Positions 1 through 8,317 of a DNA stretch of 54,905 nt are shown piece after piece. Source of the DNA: UMGS1696 sp964621165. Its GTDB lineage: Bacteria > Bacillota > Clostridia > Oscillospirales > CAG-272. Position numbers and translations under genes: made by a program. Location of the stretch: contig CAZULC010000014.1 of assembly GCA_964621165.1 (NCBI GenBank), positions 1-54,905 on the forward strand. The letters are read 5' to 3'. The notes below the pieces were generated by a model. That model saw nothing but the letters and a program-made list of their open reading frames with translations, had not been told where the DNA came from and searched no databases. How positions within the stretch are numbered: position 1 is the stretch's first letter; every line of letters starts with the position of its first letter.

Positions 1-1090
1 CTTTTTGTAAATCAAGCGCAAAGGGCATGGTCGGCTTGGCAGCGAGCTGTTTGCCGGACTTGACTGCCGGGGCTTCTATATATGAAGGGGTGTTGAAGAA
101 CTGCTGTAGTTTACGCGAATAGATTGCATACGCATTTATACGGCTTCCCAATTCAATCATGGGTTCAAAAGCATCGTACAAATAATTTGAAGCTGTTATA
201 GTTGATGAGAAAGAGCCTGCGCTTAGAGTACCTGAAACAATTTTAAGTGCAGCAAAGCCCATAGCCGTGATATCAACAATATGCGAAACAGAAAAATCAA
301 GTAAACGAAATCCTAAATCAAACTTTTTGAAGTGTTTAAATAATGAAATTTTCTCCTCCACTGTATCGTCATATTGTTCCATCAAGTATTCACCGGAACG
401 GTTGCAGCGAAGATCCGCTGCATATGTATTCAGATAAATAATCCTTTGTATATAACTTTGCTTGCGGTTTATTTTTCTATCTTCTTCCCACTCCTTTGCG
501 GTGTATTTATTCTCCAATCTTTCAAAGATTGCTGTAACAATCAATACTGCTACAGAAACCACAAGAATCAGAGGGCTTACAGTTGAAACAATGACGATCA
601 TTGTGAAGAATGTTATGATATTTGCCACTATTTGCTGTAAATAGCTAAAAGCCGCCTTGCTCTTATCCATATAATCCGTAACAGTGAGAGTATAGTTTTG
701 GTAAAAATCCGGGTCATCAAAATTCTTATAGTCACATTCAAGTGCCTTTAAAAAGATATCTTTTGTGACTCTTGCACTGACTTTTACTCTCCACTCAGGG
801 CATAAATATGGTAAAGGATTGTTTCTTAAAAAGTCCACCACAACAACACCGATATTAAACAACACTACGACTGTCAGGATAGAGGGGAAACTCTTCCCTG
901 CGACTGCCATATCTATAATGACTTTATAATAGTACACCCACAGGACATTATTTCCAACCTGCCCGATAACATACATTAATAACGAGCAGAGGTAAAATCC
1001 CTTGCCGTATTTGAAATGCGGCTTAAGCAGGAACCAGTAGTCCCGGAAGTCGTCTATGAAGCTTTTTAAGACATCATGCAGTTTTTTCAT
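1..1090 (-). CDS. ABC exporter, transmembrane part (partial, runs off window start)
   Basis: The frame starts at an ATG ending at 1090, nine bases after an AAAGGAG ribosome site, and stays open to the window edge, giving about 363 codons. The visible part is a type-1 ABC exporter membrane domain. It has several long hydrophobic helices and the amphipathic cytoplasmic stretch reading DYKNFDDPDFYQNY, as in peptide exporters; the ATPase domain must lie outside the window. Its start overlaps the stop of the radical SAM gene by 17 bases, so the two are probably translationally coupled. By position it should export the matured Cys-rich peptides. That assignment is inference; the exporter fold itself is seen. 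Confidence 0.85.
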   Translation of the reverse strand, partial: MKKLHDVLKSFIDDFRDYWFLLKPHFKYGKGFYLCSLLMYVIGQVGNNVLWVYYYKVIIDMAVAGKSFPSILTVVVLFNIGVVVVDFLRNNPLPYLCPEWRVKVSARVTKDIFLKALECDYKNFDDPDFYQNYTLTVTDYMDKSKAAFSYLQQIVANIITFFTMIVIVSTVSPLILVVSVAVLIVTAIFERLENKYTAKEWEEDRKINRKQSYIQRIIYLNTYAADLRCNRSGEYLMEQYDDTVEEKISLFKHFKKFDLGFRLLDFSVSHIVDITAMGFAALKIVSGTLSAGSFSSTITASNYLYDAFEPMIELGSRINAYAIYSRKLQQFFNTPSYIEAPAVKSGKQLAAKPTMPFALDLQK

Positions 1091-2444
1091 TTTGTTTTTC
1101 TCCTTTCACAAGATGATAAACTTCAAAATCATGAAACTTTGAATCCGTTTCAACTGTCCATCCCATAAATGTATTCCCTGAAAGAATCTTATTGAAAATG
1201 TATTTCCAATAATTACGTCGGCTTTCACACTCCCATTCGGCTGCAGCCCCGCTTGATTCACCTTCATACATAAATTTTAAAGGACAGCCACCTTTGCAGA
1301 ATCTGTAGGCAAAGCAATTCTTGCATTGTTCAAACATTTTCTTATATGTTTTAACAAGCTCGCTTTTATATGTCTGCGGAACATCAACAATACCATCACG
1401 TACATTTGCAATGACTGATGAATGTTCCTTAGATTCAAGGCATGTAATGACATTTCCTCCCGGCATAAGCCAACCGGCACAGGGCTGAAGCTGACCGCAG
1501 TAAATACTGGCATAGTCATTCAAAAACATAGGAGACGAAATATTATCTTTACCGTATTTTTCCTTGACCATCCGTTTTACTTCAAAATATTGGGTAACAA
1601 AATCATACTCTTCCGCATTAAAAATACTGCTGTCCGCGCTGTCTGCCGCACGACCCGTGGCAATTATCGGAAGAACACTCCATTTTTCCAGCTCCGGAAA
1701 TGTCTCATAAATATATACTGCCATATCTTTAAGCAGTGGTATGTCAGGATGCCAAAGGGTTGTGCGGACTGTTGTGATAATCTTATCTTTACGTTCGCAG
1801 AATTCTTTGATGGTTTTTACGACACGATCTGATGTGTCAACACCACTGCCGGCTTTTCGGTTTTTATTCTGTGTATATGGCATCCCATCAAAGGAAACCA
1901 TTACACTCTCAAAGTGATCGGATATGAAATCTATCATTGGTGTGGAAATCATACCGTTTGTTGTCAAATCAAGAGAGAGCTTTACGTCATTCTTAGAGCA
2001 TTCCTCTTCAAGAGCTGTTACTGCTGTTTTGAACAGTTCCTTATTATATGTAGGTTCGCCTCCTCCTGAGAAATACAGATGTAACTTCTTCGGAGTTCCA
2101 TTAACCAGCTTTCGCAAAGCTATATTTTTCATTAAATATGCCGCATATGCTCTGATATCCGCCTCGGTGAGAGTAAGCTGATTTTCCTCCTGAGAGCGGA
2201 AGCTGCAGTAATTGCAGCGGAGCTGACATTTGTAGGTCAGGCAAATACCGCCCTCATAAGGAAAAATCTGCTTGGTAGACATCTCATCCGGATTGAATCC
2301 TGATACGAAAGAAGCCAATTCTTTATAATGACCATTTTCAGGAATTTCGGATTCAATCACGGATACGGTGTCTTCATCGAGGTAAGACCGATAAAATATC
2401 AGGCGTTCGGTATCAAAAATGTAATCATTAACTGGATATTTCAT
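1074..2444 (-). CDS. Radical SAM/SPASM peptide maturase
   Basis: This 456-residue protein carries the radical SAM CxxxCxxC motif (Cys73, Cys77, Cys80) and a GGGEP motif at 127-131. Its C-terminal SPASM domain fits CX13GX4C (Cys316, Gly330, Cys335), then Cys374, Cys377, Cys383, Cys387 and Cys406, so two auxiliary iron-sulfur clusters are predicted. Such enzymes install thioether or other crosslinks in ribosomal peptides. The gene lies directly downstream of two Cys-rich peptide genes and upstream of an exporter, which makes those peptides its likely substrates. The start has an AGAGGAAAG ribosome site. The closest named relatives I can recall are maturases of Clostridial Cys-rich peptides (CcpM/Clo7bot type); this needs an HMM search. 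Confidence 0.88.
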   Translation of the reverse strand: MKYPVNDYIFDTERLIFYRSYLDEDTVSVIESEIPENGHYKELASFVSGFNPDEMSTKQIFPYEGGICLTYKCQLRCNYCSFRSQEENQLTLTEADIRAYAAYLMKNIALRKLVNGTPKKLHLYFSGGGEPTYNKELFKTAVTALEEECSKNDVKLSLDLTTNGMISTPMIDFISDHFESVMVSFDGMPYTQNKNRKAGSGVDTSDRVVKTIKEFCERKDKIITTVRTTLWHPDIPLLKDMAVYIYETFPELEKWSVLPIIATGRAADSADSSIFNAEEYDFVTQYFEVKRMVKEKYGKDNISSPMFLNDYASIYCGQLQPCAGWLMPGGNVITCLESKEHSSVIANVRDGIVDVPQTYKSELVKTYKKMFEQCKNCFAYRFCKGGCPLKFMYEGESSGAAAEWECESRRNYWKYIFNKILSGNTFMGWTVETDSKFHDFEVYHLVKGEKQNEKTA

Positions 2445-2552
2445 AGTACTTTCCTCTTTTTCTAAATCTCTGATTTATTATATTTTAGTAAACCATTATC
2501 ATTCTATATCTTTTTTACCAAAACAATAAATATATCAGAATTTCATTGGTAA

Positions 2553-2858
2553 TTAAGTTTCTTTTTGGATGCAGTCATCACTATCTTTATCAGGGGTCGA
2601 TTGAGCACTATTTGTACATGTAAATGGTGTTGAACCATTTGAGCATATGGCACCTGAGTTCTCAGCATCACATATAATGCCAATTCCCCCTATACCGGAG
2701 CATAAAACTCCCGTCTTAGACGAACATGCCGTACCAGTTGCTTCACCTTTGCATTGTGCTCCGGTTGAGCCTTTAGCACAATTGATGAATACATTAGGTA
2801 TAAGTTCATTTTTTCCATACGTTTGATAACTGGGTGGTGTGTATTTATTTATTGCCAT
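2553..2858 (-). CDS. Cys-periodic RiPP precursor candidate B (101 aa)
   Basis: Cysteines sit at residues 27, 36, 45, 53, 63, 72, 81 and 96, so most are spaced eight to ten residues apart. The repeats between them are rich in Gly, Ser and Thr, with a recurring TG or SG about three residues before the next Cys. The first 26 residues contain no Cys and look like a leader. There is no classical signal peptide. A strong GAGGGGG ribosome site precedes the start, 14 bases after the sister gene. The partner maturase and exporter follow. The substrate role is inferred from composition and context. Confidence 0.8.
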   Translation of the reverse strand: MAINKYTPPSYQTYGKNELIPNVFINCAKGSTGAQCKGEATGTACSSKTGVLCSGIGGIGIICDAENSGAICSNGSTPFTCTNSAQSTPDKDSDDCIQKET

Positions 2859-2872
2859 TCAATGATTCCCCC

Positions 2873-3148
2873 TCACTCATCCTTTGAACCTGTTGAACCT
2901 CTTTTACAAGATACAGCATCGTTTTCGCCTTCACATTCTACGCTCGCTGAACCGCCTGAACAATCAGCACCGATTGTACCCTTACCGGAACAATTGGTTC
3001 CTGCATTTGTTGCAGTTGTACATGATACTCCAGTAGAACCACCAGAGCAGCTCATGCCAGTCCCACCGCCAGAGCAAGAATCTGGAGTAATAACGCCAAG
3101 ATCAACATCATCAAACACAATAAACATAGGGCTTGAATAATCTGACAT
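2873..3148 (-). CDS. Cys-periodic RiPP precursor candidate A (91 aa)
   Basis: Cysteines are at residues 25, 34, 43, 53, 63, 72 and 81, a spacing of 9, 9, 10, 10, 9 and 9. The repeat unit is close to CSGGSTGVS and is very rich in Gly and Ser. A Cys-free acidic and hydrophobic leader of about 24 residues precedes it. A GGAGG ribosome site lies nine bases before the ATG, and a sigma-A promoter lies about 80 bases upstream. It is paralogous in design to the next gene but differs in leader sequence. It is probably modified by the radical SAM enzyme downstream; the type of crosslink cannot be told from the sequence. Confidence 0.8.
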   Translation of the reverse strand: MSDYSSPMFIVFDDVDLGVITPDSCSGGGTGMSCSGGSTGVSCTTATNAGTNCSGKGTIGADCSGGSASVECEGENDAVSCKRGSTGSKDE

Positions 3149-3197
3149 AAATAAAACCTCCGTATAATTATATTAAATTTGAAATACAAAGTAATCC

Positions 3198-3257
3198 TGA
3201 ACGTTCAATTGATTTTCTTTGTGTATTTAGTATATCACAATACCTCAATAGAAACAA
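3198..3257 (-). promoter_or_regulatory. Promoter of the Cys-peptide operon with downstream palindrome
   Basis: On the minus strand a TTGTTT -35 (3252-3257) is followed after 17 bases by a TATACT -10 (3229-3234). A perfect 10-base palindrome, TGAACGTTCA (3198-3207), lies in the 5' leader and may be an operator. A second inverted repeat, GTATAA-N5-TTATAC (3294-3310), lies just upstream, after the regulator stop. Confidence 0.6.
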
Positions 3258-3323
3258 TAGAGAGGTTTTTGCTCTGTTCCGTGGAATGCAGAAGTATAAA
3301 AAACTTATACCACCAGGAGTAGA

Positions 3324-4223
3324 TTATAGAACAGGATTCTCTCTCGCTTCTGTATAATTATTTACACTGTAGCCAGAAACTGTACAGGCATATGCGGCTG
3401 CAAGTAGCATCAAAAATGCGTGAGGGTATGAATACGTTACAAATGTATTGCTGTTTCCATCTACGTTCAGTTCATTGATTCGGATTGAACGTGTGTCAAT
3501 AATGCTAAGCTTTGATTTAATCTCATCCAAGCGAGATAAATCCGCACCAGCTTTTTTAACGAGAGCCGTAAGCTCAATCTTCCCAGGCTCTTGGGTCAGG
3601 AGAAACATCACGCATTTGTAAACGTCACGGTCACCAAGAGAAGAAAAAAGCTGCTCGATATTCTGGTTTTCCCTGAAAATTTTCGCGTAACCTTCCTCGG
3701 GTTCCATGAAAACCGCAGCGTATGGGAACAGCCTAGACTCAAACAACCAAACGCCCCCCTCATCGCAGGAGATTATCCCCTGACTCGTAGCTGCTGCCTT
3801 ATCATACTTCGGTTCATCTCTTTGTTTACTGTAATAATCCCAGTACTCCGGTTCCAGCGTATAGTCGTCATCATCACATTTCAACGCCTTATATCCGGCA
3901 ATAATCAGGTTATAAATCCGCTCAATCTTCTCGGTAAGAATGGATTTTTCACTTTCTTTCTGCTCCGCTGGTTGATTTATATATTCATAAACCGCGTTGA
4001 GGACATTCATTTTTATACCACTGCTGCTGCCATAAGAAAAAAGCGCATCAATACTCACGTCCAACACCCCCGCGATTTTCGGAAGCAATGATGTGTCCGG
4101 GAGAGTGTCGCTCGTTTCCCATTTGCTCACCGCCTGTGGACTGACATTGAGAAGACCTGCAAGCTGCTCCTGCGTCAGATTTTTTCTTCGGCGGAACTCG
4201 CGTAAATTATATGAAAATTCCAT
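3324..4223 (-). CDS. XRE-type regulator with long C-terminal domain (299 aa)
   Basis: The N-terminal 60 residues form a Cro/CI helix-turn-helix (LTQEQLAGLLNVSPQAVSKWE). The remaining 230 residues are not a domain I recognise. They contain a stretch around DEGGVWLFESRLFPYAAVFMEP that matches in layout the neighbour at 4227-5075, so the two regulators look like paralogues. It starts four bases after the neighbour's stop and is therefore probably cotranscribed with it. By position it may control the Cys-peptide genes whose promoter lies just downstream; that is inference. Confidence 0.8.
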   Translation of the reverse strand: MEFSYNLREFRRRKNLTQEQLAGLLNVSPQAVSKWETSDTLPDTSLLPKIAGVLDVSIDALFSYGSSSGIKMNVLNAVYEYINQPAEQKESEKSILTEKIERIYNLIIAGYKALKCDDDDYTLEPEYWDYYSKQRDEPKYDKAAATSQGIISCDEGGVWLFESRLFPYAAVFMEPEEGYAKIFRENQNIEQLFSSLGDRDVYKCVMFLLTQEPGKIELTALVKKAGADLSRLDEIKSKLSIIDTRSIRINELNVDGNSNTFVTYSYPHAFLMLLAAAYACTVSGYSVNNYTEARENPVL

Positions 4224-4226
4224 GAC

Positions 4227-5075
4227 TTACTCCTTTTCTTCATTGAAAATAGGCTTGTAGACAGCGCTCAGGGTTTGCGTTCCATCGCTTTTTTGATCGA
4301 GGAAAGCTTCATATATTAAGGAAATCGCACTGAGGAGACAACCGTTTCCGCAGACACAGTACACAGTCCGCTTACCGTCTTCAAATTCGATTACTTCCTT
4401 CTGTTGTGTCATAAGCTCAAATAATGCTCTTGCGTTTTCCACTCTGCATCCGGTTTTTTCGGCGGCATATTCCGCACTGATCCAGACAGGTGTTCCGTCG
4501 GTATGCACAAATTTTACGAGCGGCAATACTCCCGGCTCAGCTAAAATAGAAAAGATCTCACTCATCCTGTCACTGTTGCGGTCAATCCAGCCAAAGTTGT
4601 CCTCGTTCTGCATAAGGGTTATCAGCATATTATTTTCATTAGACGAATGAGCGCGGACAAATATTTCCGAGGTCTGGGCACCGGTGTAGTTCCCTTCACT
4701 TCCGTTCCATGAAAGATGATTCCCCGTAATCAGCGGCTTGTGAGGCTTTTTTTCTGCACTGTAATCAGTACTGTTCATAAAGATAAACGTTTTTTCTACT
4801 CCGTCGCGGAAATATTTCAGAGCGGCTTCACGATATGAGGCTGAATATAAAGCTTTGCTTTTTTCAGTCACCCCTGTGATAAGAATATCCATGCTTGTTT
4901 CAAAATGCTGAGCGAGAGCGTAGATATATTTCAGTTCCGGCTCACTATCTCCTGCCTCCCACTTTGATATGGTTTTGTTTGATACGCCGATAGCTTCCGC
5001 AAGCTGGATCTGCGTTTCATTTTTCGCTTTTCTCAGACACGCGATGTTCTCAGATAGATGGATATTTTCGTCCAT
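4227..5075 (-). CDS. XRE-type regulator, paralogue of the next gene (282 aa)
   Basis: The protein opens with a Cro/CI helix-turn-helix (ETQIQLAEAIGVSNKTISKWEAG) and has a long unassigned C-terminal domain like that of its neighbour. I chose the start at 5075 because a GAGGTG ribosome site (5082-5087) lies seven bases upstream. A longer frame to 5123 would run into the promoter. The gene has a near-consensus promoter with a palindrome in the spacer, which suggests autorepression. It is the first gene of the regulator pair and lies upstream of the RiPP-like genes. Confidence 0.82.
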   Translation of the reverse strand: MDENIHLSENIACLRKAKNETQIQLAEAIGVSNKTISKWEAGDSEPELKYIYALAQHFETSMDILITGVTEKSKALYSASYREAALKYFRDGVEKTFIFMNSTDYSAEKKPHKPLITGNHLSWNGSEGNYTGAQTSEIFVRAHSSNENNMLITLMQNEDNFGWIDRNSDRMSEIFSILAEPGVLPLVKFVHTDGTPVWISAEYAAEKTGCRVENARALFELMTQQKEVIEFEDGKRTVYCVCGNGCLLSAISLIYEAFLDQKSDGTQTLSAVYKPIFNEEKE

Positions 5076-5111
5076 TTTGTTCACCTCTGGATATGTTTTT
5101 AAGATATCCCT

Positions 5112-5140
5112 ATTATACCACAAATTTTATTTGTCTGCAA
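5112..5140 (-). promoter_or_regulatory. Promoter with spacer palindrome upstream of the regulator pair
   Basis: On the minus strand TTGCAG (5135-5140), a 17-base spacer and TATAAT (5112-5117) form a strong promoter. The spacer holds a perfect inverted repeat, ACAAAT-N3-ATTTGT (5120-5134), which is well placed for a dimeric HTH repressor. Confidence 0.72.
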
Positions 5141-5259
5141 TAAGCCGTCACTTGTGTTATTCTTTGATTCGTAGATTTATGGGAAGCGTGTATAATTTTT
5201 GTTGTGTTTGAAGTTCAATAAAACAATCTATTAAATATTAAAAAAGAAAGAACCTAATT

Positions 5260-5530
5260 TTAGAGAGCAGACAGTCGGGTCAATATCTCGTTCATCGCCT
5301 GCCAAAGCCGCTCTTGATTCTGGAGTATTTCCTCCAAATCCTTATCATACAATCGTCCCGTTGACCCGCTTGGCAATCTGGTTGAGGTTACTGCTCGAAC
5401 GATGTAAAAGCGTGATCATTTCCTTCAATTCCGGCAGTTCCAGCTTGACGATGTATCCGTCGATTGCCATTTTCCTAAGGAACGCACTCATGTTGTCCGT
5501 GCCGAGCTGTTTCATGCGTTTGCGGATTTT
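5260..5530 (-). pseudogene. Mobilization protein MobC, C-terminal remnant, frameshifted
   Basis: The translated stretch IRKRMKQLGTDNMSAFLRKMAIDGYIVKLELPELKEM and the following NLNQIAKRVN are typical of MobC relaxosome proteins, which help a relaxase open the transfer origin. After RVN a one-base frameshift near 5355 puts the natural tail (STGRLYDKDLEEI through LTRLSAL, stop at 5260) into another frame. The N-terminal part of MobC is missing and the remnant is joined in frame to a DUF3849-like fragment near 5530, so a deletion made this junction. It is clearly non-functional as MobC. Confidence 0.72.
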
Positions 5531-6293
5531 CTTGACGAACAAATCCGTCAGTCCCGGGTGGTACCTGTCAACAACGTATTTGCACCTGTTCGGCTCATCT
5601 GGGACGGGGATGTCTTTCGCCCATGCTTTGTTGTCACTGGATATACGTCCGTCAAAATCTTCTTGCTGAACCGTTGCTGCGAGAACGTGTTCGATACTCT
5701 CTGGTGTTAATCGAGCCACTACTTGAGTAAACGCTGTTTTTGTGTTGAGACTCCAGCCGTTGTAGTTTTCGTAGATAGCTTTTACGATGGCTTCCTTGCA
5801 GGCGATGTTTTAGTTCATTGACTCTCGGTACTGCGGCAATTCGTCATTTTCGACTGCATACTTTGCTGTGTGAGAGTAAACAGGGGTAGTATCTTTTGCT
5901 GGCAGGATACAGTTTTTCTCGCCGACTTGGATAAACTGCTCCGGCGTTTTAAATCCTCGTTCATACTTCGGGATGAGTTTATCGGGGATTGAGATGAAAT
6001 CTTCCTCCCCACGCCGACAATCAGGAATTTTCCGACAAGATAATCGCAAATTTTGTTATCTTCATCACGAATTGCACGATTGAACGGCAGTCCCATGATC
6101 TTGCCTTCTTCCGCGACGATTATCGCGACCGGGTCAGCATAGGGTGTGATTGCCTGTATGTCCCCACCGACTTCATGCTGTAGGGAGTCGAGCGTGTTCG
6201 GGACTGACTGCACATGCGGCTTCTTTCCCGGCTCGACTGCAATGACGGTTATTTTTTGTTTTCAGAAAATTCGGTATTCATATTCTTATCCAT
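5531..6293 (-). pseudogene. Conjugative-element DUF3846/DUF3849-like protein, multiply broken
   Basis: Reading the pieces in order gives a start at 6293 with a GGAGG ribosome site. A frameshift in a six-A tract near 6255 puts ITVIAVEPGKKPHVQ out of frame. Then come the DUF3846-like part (YADPVAIIVAEEGKIMGLPFNRA), another frameshift near 6020 and the stretch RRGEEDFISIPDKLIPKYERGF. An in-frame TAA near 5812 is followed by the DUF3849-like part (ACKEAIVKAIYENYNGWSL to HPGLTDLFVK). These accessory proteins are common in Clostridial integrative conjugative elements. Family names are from memory; the lesions are read directly. Confidence 0.65.
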
Positions 6294-6323
6294 ATAAAAT
6301 TCCTCCATAATATAATAAATCTA

Positions 6324-6352
6324 TTGCTTTCTTTGAAATTTTATGATATACT
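6324..6352 (+). promoter_or_regulatory. Sigma-A-like promoter for the small broken gene at 6372
   Basis: TTGCTT, a 17-base spacer and TATACT lie 20 bases before the ATG of the small pseudogene. The promoter has outlived the gene. Confidence 0.45.
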
Positions 6353-6371
6353 TTATTGGGGTGGTAATACA

Positions 6372-6621
6372 ATGGCATACAGTGAACAATAATGGAACGA
6401 AGCAAAAACTAAGTGTCATCTGAATGATGACGATATTGCAATCTCAAAACGGCTCGGCATTAATCCAAAAAAGCCTGATACAAAACCTTCCGAGCAAAAG
6501 TGAGCCGTGGAAAGCGTCGGTCAAGGACTGGCTTCACGAATTGGACGAAAAAGCGAAGAAAAAGTCCATGCAGAAACAGCGGCGGAAGGAGCAGGCGAAG
6601 AAAAATGAATCACAGACATGA
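6372..6621 (+). pseudogene. Small conjugative-element protein, stop and frameshift
   Basis: The reading begins MAYSEQ followed by an in-frame TAA. It then continues WNEAKTKCHLNDDDIAISKRLGINPK, shifts frame and ends SLIQNLPSKSEPWKASVKDWLHELDEKAKKKSMQKQRRKEQAKKNES. The layout resembles a small highly charged protein often found in Clostridial conjugative elements; its function is unknown to me. Two lesions in about 80 codons show that it is dead. Confidence 0.6.
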
Positions 6622-6715
6622 GTTCGGTCGGTGGTTTTTCTTTTTTATGAAGAAATTTCTATGTTTTCCTCTCGTTCATCGTTTAAAATCGCATAAAGTG
6701 TTCCAAAACTGGGGT

Positions 6716-7090
6716 TCAAGCTCGGGTTTCGGCGATATTTCTCTTCGGCTGGACTGATTCCCTTGCCGGGGGTTTCCTGTTGATTTTTGCGAGTATGGAC
6801 TCCTTTTTCTGTGGCTCAGATTCGTCAATCGCCTTTTCCAGCGAAGTCCGCTCGTCGATGTTCAATTCTGCGTTCAGCTCATTCAGCCGGGCACTTTTCA
6901 TTTTCAGCTCCTCCTCCTGTTGGAATGGCTTGCCTACCTCCGCTTTCGCCGTCTCAAGCTGGTTACTCACATTCTCAAGCTGAGCTTGTGCCGCTTGTAT
7001 TTTCTCCGGAATCTGATTCAAGGCGTTGTCGATTCGGATAATATTTCCTCGCACAACCTTGCCAAGCTCGACTTTGTGCGACATCTCACC
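6716..7090 (-). pseudogene. C-terminal fragment of a conjugative-element DNA methylase/helicase
   Basis: The minus-strand translation GEMSHKVELGKVVRGNIIRIDNALNQIPEKIQAAQAQLENV through EVGKPFQQEEELKMKSARLNELNAELNIDE is the coiled C-terminal tail of very large SNF2/N6-methylase proteins carried by Clostridial conjugative elements. The catalytic domains are absent. The fragment begins abruptly at about 7090, where it is joined to a different pseudogene, so a deletion junction is likely. A separate remnant of the same protein family occurs at 50596-51078. Confidence 0.6.
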
Positions 7091-7473
7091 TTTTCGTATA
7101 AAAGTCGGCGTCAGTGACAACCTCGTAATCGTAACCGGTAAATCCGAAAAGGAAATCAACGGTTTCAAGCGTTCCGCATCCGTCGGTGTGAGTTTCGCCT
7201 ACCTTTTTCTGCATTTCCGTGGGGGCCGTCAAAGTGACAGCGGAGTTAGCTTCTTCCGGCAACGGTATCGAAAAAGAAAAAGTTCTGTTTCACAATACCG
7301 TTGGTGGAATTTTTATAATTGGTGCATCCGGTGCAGTTCCCTCCCCTTTTCACGACGCAGTCAAAGTCGTCGACGGGTTCGAATTTTTTCAGATACACAT
7401 AAACAGAAGCAAAAACGCTGATGAAGTTGAGGTCGGCAAATCCGGTGAACGGGATGTTGAATGGCAGTTTCAT
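7086..7473 (-). pseudogene. Truncated Cys-rich papain-like-fold candidate, frameshifted
   Basis: The start MKLPFNIPFTGFADLNFIS is followed by a cysteine cluster (CVVKRGGNCTGC). After FFFFDTV the frame shifts, and the second half (EEANSAVTLTAPTEMQKK to YEVVTDADFYTKR, stop at 7086) lies in another frame. The architecture parallels the first third of the gene at 9411-10515, which has a similar Cys cluster near residue 47. I read it as a second decayed copy of that family. Its function is unknown. A BtrH/C39-like papain fold is a weak guess based on the better preserved copy. Confidence 0.45.
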
Positions 7474-7477
7474 GTTA

Positions 7478-7924
7478 TTATCCTTTCTTTTTCGCCGCTA
7501 TCATGTAGCACAGGCACTCCTCTCCCGGTCCGCAAAGCTCATCATGATATTCTTCCGCGCACCAGCCGTCTACACCGTCGATTCCGGCGTATCCGTTTTC
7601 TTCCATGAACGCGACGGTAATGCTGTTCGGGTCAGTTGACCAAATGTCGTCGTTCTTCGAATATCTGAAATACACGCGCTTCACTTTCGGGAAAACGTCG
7701 CAGAATCAGCTCGTCCGGTATCGCTGAATCACTCTTCATCAGCAAGCCCACGCCATTAGAAAAGCGTCCGTCGTTGTCTTTGTTGAGGTCATAGTACATG
7801 CCGACTGCCGAATGCTCGCGGACTTTGCCGAGAAGATTATAAGGTTTTTTATTCTTTCCGCTGTTATTTCATCCTGCCAGATGAGCCACAGGGGGGGATT
7901 GCTTCCGTCTACCTGACCCGCCAT
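7478..7924 (-). pseudogene. Unknown protein in frameshifted pieces
   Basis: Three pieces read in order on the minus strand: MAGQVDGSNPPLWLIWQDE through KNLIIF, then HSAVGMYYDLNKDNDGRFSNGVGLLMKSDSAIPDELILRRFP in another frame, then KRVYFRYSKNDDIWSTDPN to CYMIAAKKKG (stop at 7478). The coherent composition of each piece suggests one former protein of about 145 residues. The C-terminal part loosely resembles effector-binding (GyrI-like) domains, but I cannot name the family. Confidence 0.4.
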
Positions 7925-7990
7925 CGAGTATCGGACGTGAAACCCGCGAGAATAGACGGCAGAAGTGTGATTATCTTAGATTTAATTTTC

Positions 7991-8317
7991 TCATTCATTT
8001 ACTTTTTTCTGAACCTGAACATAGGCGTAACACAGACCTGCGTTGTGGTTGTACATCTCAATCTCCTGCGCGTCGTTTGTGCCTGTCTCATAGCCAAGAC
8101 TGTCAAGCGCCGACTTGGTTACGCTGAACAGCTCCCAAACTTCAAAATATTCCCGCCCGAACACCGCCTGCGCTGTTTCCCTTGTTCTGGCAAGACGGAT
8201 GTAAAGTGATTCCGTCATTCTATAGATGTCGTGAGCCAGATTCTGATCGTCGCTTGAAACCTGCTGTGAGAACACCATTATTCTACGCGGAACCGCTCCG
8301 TTCTGCCAATAATCGAC
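7991..8317 (-). pseudogene. C-terminal fragment of an unrecognised protein
   Basis: The open stretch reads NGAVPRRIMVFSQQVSSDDQNLAHDIYRMTESLYIRL through NHNAGLCYAYVQVQKKVNE and has normal coding composition. Upstream of about 8317 the open frame continues only as the antisense of the RlmD-type fragment, so the true 5' end is lost. I do not recognise the family. It lies within the run of conjugative-element remnants. Confidence 0.4.

Noticed and set aside
2553..3148. Collagen-like or metallothionein reading of the Cys/Gly-rich peptides
   Set aside because: There is no GXY periodicity and no CxC or CxxC clustering; the nine-residue Cys spacing and the adjacent SPASM enzyme favour a RiPP substrate.
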